This document shows positions 61,696-64,000 of a stretch of 64,000 nt of DNA, piece after piece. The DNA is from Adineta steineri (Eukaryota > Rotifera > Eurotatoria > Adinetida > Adinetidae): positions 593,325-657,324 of the forward strand of contig CAJNOI010000003.1 of the NCBI GenBank assembly GCA_905250115.1, written 5' to 3'. How positions within the stretch are numbered: the first letter of the stretch is position 1; every line of letters begins with the position of its first letter. A program made the translations under genes and the position numbers. Under the pieces are notes generated by a model. It made no database searches, was not told the DNA's origin, and saw nothing but the letters and a program-made list of their open reading frames with translations.

Positions 61696-63977
61696 TTATG
61701 TTAAAGGATGTTGAACAAGCCAGCGATGATCTGGTCGTCGATTTGGATTTCGTTGAAGACAACGATTAAGAACATCTTGAACAAGAGAAGAATGAGTGGG
61801 CGAAACACCAACTGGTGGTTGTGGAGTTTCATATTCAGGCCTTTTCCCATAAGTCATAAAATATAAAATAGCACCTACTGACCATATATCAGCTTTGGAT
61901 GTAATAGGTATTCGACCATGAAAACATTCAGGCGCACTATAAGGATGTGAACCAGCTACTCGCTGATTTCCACTGTATCTATATAAAAGAAAATGAGAAA
62001 TATATAACAATTAAAAACAAGTAAAATTTACCCTGCAAGTTCATCTTGGGCTATACCAAAATCAATAACTTTCATCGTTGGCCCGAAAAATAATAAATTA
62101 GCTGGTTTTATATCACGATGAACCTAGTATAGAGTTTATTCATAAAAATCATTATTCTTTAGTATATCATAATTATATTTATATGTGAACGTTATTATTA
62201 CAACTGAATTTATTACTTTTTTTAAGCAATAGAATATATGAATTAGAAATTTTTTATAAAACAAGATGTACTAATACTTTTTACTATGAGAGTTTACTCA
62301 TTGTAACTTACTATACGATGTCGGTGAAGTGCAAGAATAATATTCATTAATTGAACCCATATTTCCTGTCGATCTTTTGATGGAATATAATCATAACGAT
62401 CAAATATTTTTGTTCTTAAATGTCTTTGATGAAGATTTCTAACTCTATCTATTAATGATTCGTCTGCCAATTCCAGTACTATAAAACCCACACCATATCG
62501 TGGATTAAATTCATATCCATACATTATTACAACATGTTCAATTTCATTACGCATTTTACTAATCATTTTAATTTCAGTTCTAAAAGAACTGAGACGTTCA
62601 TTTAAACTAGCATTATTTCCTGAATGATTAAAATCAACTATTTTGACAGCAACATATTCACCTATAAATCAAAGTAATTTCAATAGAGCTCTGCGGTTCC
62701 GAAAAAAATAGAACCGAAAACCAAACCGGAACTGGAACCGTGAAATAAAAGGCGATAGAACCGAAACCGGAACTGATGGAATCGAAAATATTTTTAATAA
62801 TAGCTAAAACAGTATGTAGATACAACATAATCTTTAGTCTGCAGTCTATGATAGTTGTAATGGTGCACTGCGCGTAACTTTGGGAGCTAAGGACCTGCGC
62901 GGAGTCAACTTTTTTGACTCTAAAACTCGACTCTGACTCCGAAAGTTCTTATTTTTGGGCTCTGACTCCGAAAAACTCCAAAATTTTGTTAACGAGAAAG
63001 AGGGATCTCTAGAGACCTGCAGAATTAACTTTTTTGACCTCGACTCCAACTACAACTCCAGAAAATTATGTTTTACAGATTCCGACGGAGTCGCAGTCGG
63101 AGTTATAATCGGATTTTGGAGTACCCCGCAGCTCCCTATTGAAAACATATTACTCTTTTAATGAAATATTAAACGTTAAGATCTTGAGAATGAAATATAA
63201 AAATTTCTGAAAAAAATCTGTTTTAAAATTTTTTGTATTATCGCAAAACCACCGGTTCCCAAAACAGATTTTAGGAACCGAACCGAAATCGTCGATTCCG
63301 GGTATTTTAAGCACCGCAGGGCGTTACATTTGATGTTTCAAGAGAATACAGTCAACACTAAGCAATCATATTTCATATTCATGTAACGTTATACTATTAT
63401 TATCTAAAGAAATTGAGTAAAACTGCTTCTTACTTTTTCGAAAACTAAATCAATTATCATGAACTATAAAAAAAACTGTGTCTAACTATTTGTTTATAAT
63501 TTGATATTAATTTTCCTGAATTTTCAATGATAGAAAATATCGAATGTATAGGACGATTCCACTACGATAATTCTGATAATCAAATAGCAATGAGAAATTT
63601 GATGTTCAAAATGGTATACGTATAGTTTAACACACGAAACAAAAATGAGGATTTGCTGAAAGGAAATTTGCGAGCATTATTGTAATTTCTAAGAACATCT
63701 ATTTCGAAAAATATTACTGAAATAGAACATTATAGTTTAGCAATAGTTTTTGATTTATAGTACTCATATTCAAAATACTAATGAATCATTCTTCAATTAT
63801 ATTAAATCGAAAATGATAGAATATTAGAAGAAAAAAAAAGAAAATACGCATACCATTTTGTGTTGTCGATGTCCAAACAGATCCAAATCTTCCAAAGCCT
63901 ATTTGATTAAGTAAAGTATACGATTGACCTTGGACATTATATATTTGATTTGAACGTATTTTTTTCTTGGAAAACAT
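61696..63977 (-). CDS. TTK/Mps1-like dual-specificity protein kinase, possibly extending beyond the window
   Basis: Four exons (63977-63854, 62661-62312, 62123-62032, 61978-61696) join in frame to 282 aa, a bare kinase domain. It shows VQGQSYTLLNQIGFGRFGSVW (Gly loop) and VAVKIVD (lysine). IVHRDIKPANLLF and KVIDFGIAQ come next, then SAPECF (APE) and ADIWSVGAILYFMTYGK. YDYEI/FGYEF-type spacing, KPAN and MTYGK point to TTK/Mps1, the spindle-checkpoint kinase. Typical TTK has a long N-terminal TPR region that is missing here. The ATG lies 14 nt after TTTTAG (63992-63993), so the site is either a trans-splice acceptor or an internal exon boundary with more protein upstream. I cannot decide, because the window ends. 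Intron 1 (62662-63853) holds a nested repeat. Confidence 0.7.
62686..63325. repeat. Compound-word repeat built of GAACCG words, with similar ends
   Basis: The outer parts (62686-62790 and 63240-63325) consist of interspersed GAACCG/CGGTTC words. The left edge (CTCTGCGGTTCC) and the reverse-complemented right edge (CCCTGCGGTGCT) match at 9 of 12 positions. The middle holds a different word family, listed separately. It appears as one element interrupted by another, within the first intron of the TTK-like kinase gene. There is no coding potential. Confidence 0.5.
62881..63136. repeat. Inner word repeat built of GACTCC/GGAGTC words
   Basis: This block contains many GACTCC, GGAGTC and ACTCCAA words. 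They are imperfect and not in tandem. Its edges (GGGAGCT at 62882-62888 and AGCTCCC at 63130-63136) are reverse complements. It lies inside the GAACCG-word element and probably inserted into it. Its composition is clearly unlike the surrounding intron. Confidence 0.5.
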
Positions 63978-64000
63978 AGAATGAACAAAATCTAAAATAA

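Noticed and set aside
1-64000. CRISPR array, bacterial operon, phage or plasmid features
   Set aside because: Introns, animal gene families and base composition show nuclear eukaryotic DNA; no regularly spaced repeats were seen.

Overview
The window is eukaryotic nuclear DNA from a small AT-rich animal genome. About 18 intron-containing genes lie on both strands, and most introns are 45-70 nt with GT-AG ends. Strings of metazoan genes (GNL1, TOMM22, MICOS Mic26/27, PWP1, PSMB5, MAST kinase, MRPL24, SLC52 riboflavin transporter, TTK-like kinase) sit beside an RNA-dependent RNA polymerase, a potato-inhibitor-I protease inhibitor and an EGF/chitin-binding protein. Many start codons have a T-rich AG acceptor a few bases upstream, as expected if mRNAs receive a trans-spliced leader. 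Together this points to a bdelloid-rotifer-like genome; the assignment is inference and no sequence search was possible.

Layout. 1-4.3 kb (+): end of UDP-glucose 6-dehydrogenase, GNL1 GTPase, TOMM22. 4.5-12.4 kb (-): a RING/B-box TRIM-like protein and a 1,481-aa cellular RdRP. 12.6-13.1 kb: GC-rich word-repeat DNA. 13.4-17.6 kb (-): a small Ly6/three-finger surface protein and a secreted multi-EGF/chitin-binding protein. 19.8-21.6 kb (-): an eglin-like inhibitor and a MICOS subunit. 21.9 kb: a MITE-like element. 22.2-28.3 kb (-): an unrecognised protein, an ankyrin/SOCS-like single-exon gene, and PWP1 with a 200-bp MITE in an intron. 29.3-31.6 kb (-): a PAM2-motif protein that resembles the N-terminal half of SECIS-binding protein 2. 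32.3-33.4 kb (+): proteasome beta-5. 33.4-40.8 kb: a gene-poor stretch holding a decayed copy of the beta-5 last exon. 40.8-44.0 kb (+): a rhodopsin-type GPCR with a MITE-like repeat in its large intron. 44-49.3 kb: gene-poor. 49.3-56.4 kb (+): MAST kinase. 57.0-58.5 kb (+): MRPL24 and a small basic protein 76 bp downstream, arranged like an operon. 58.6-59.9 kb (-): riboflavin transporter. 61.7-64 kb (-): a TTK/Mps1-like kinase whose first intron carries a nested compound-word repeat.

Most genes are unrelated housekeeping genes that do not form one pathway. The points of most interest are the RdRP, the trans-splicing-like acceptors with an operon-like pair, the SBP2-like protein without an RNA-binding domain, the arginine-type eglin homologue, and several undescribed short repeats with inverted ends.
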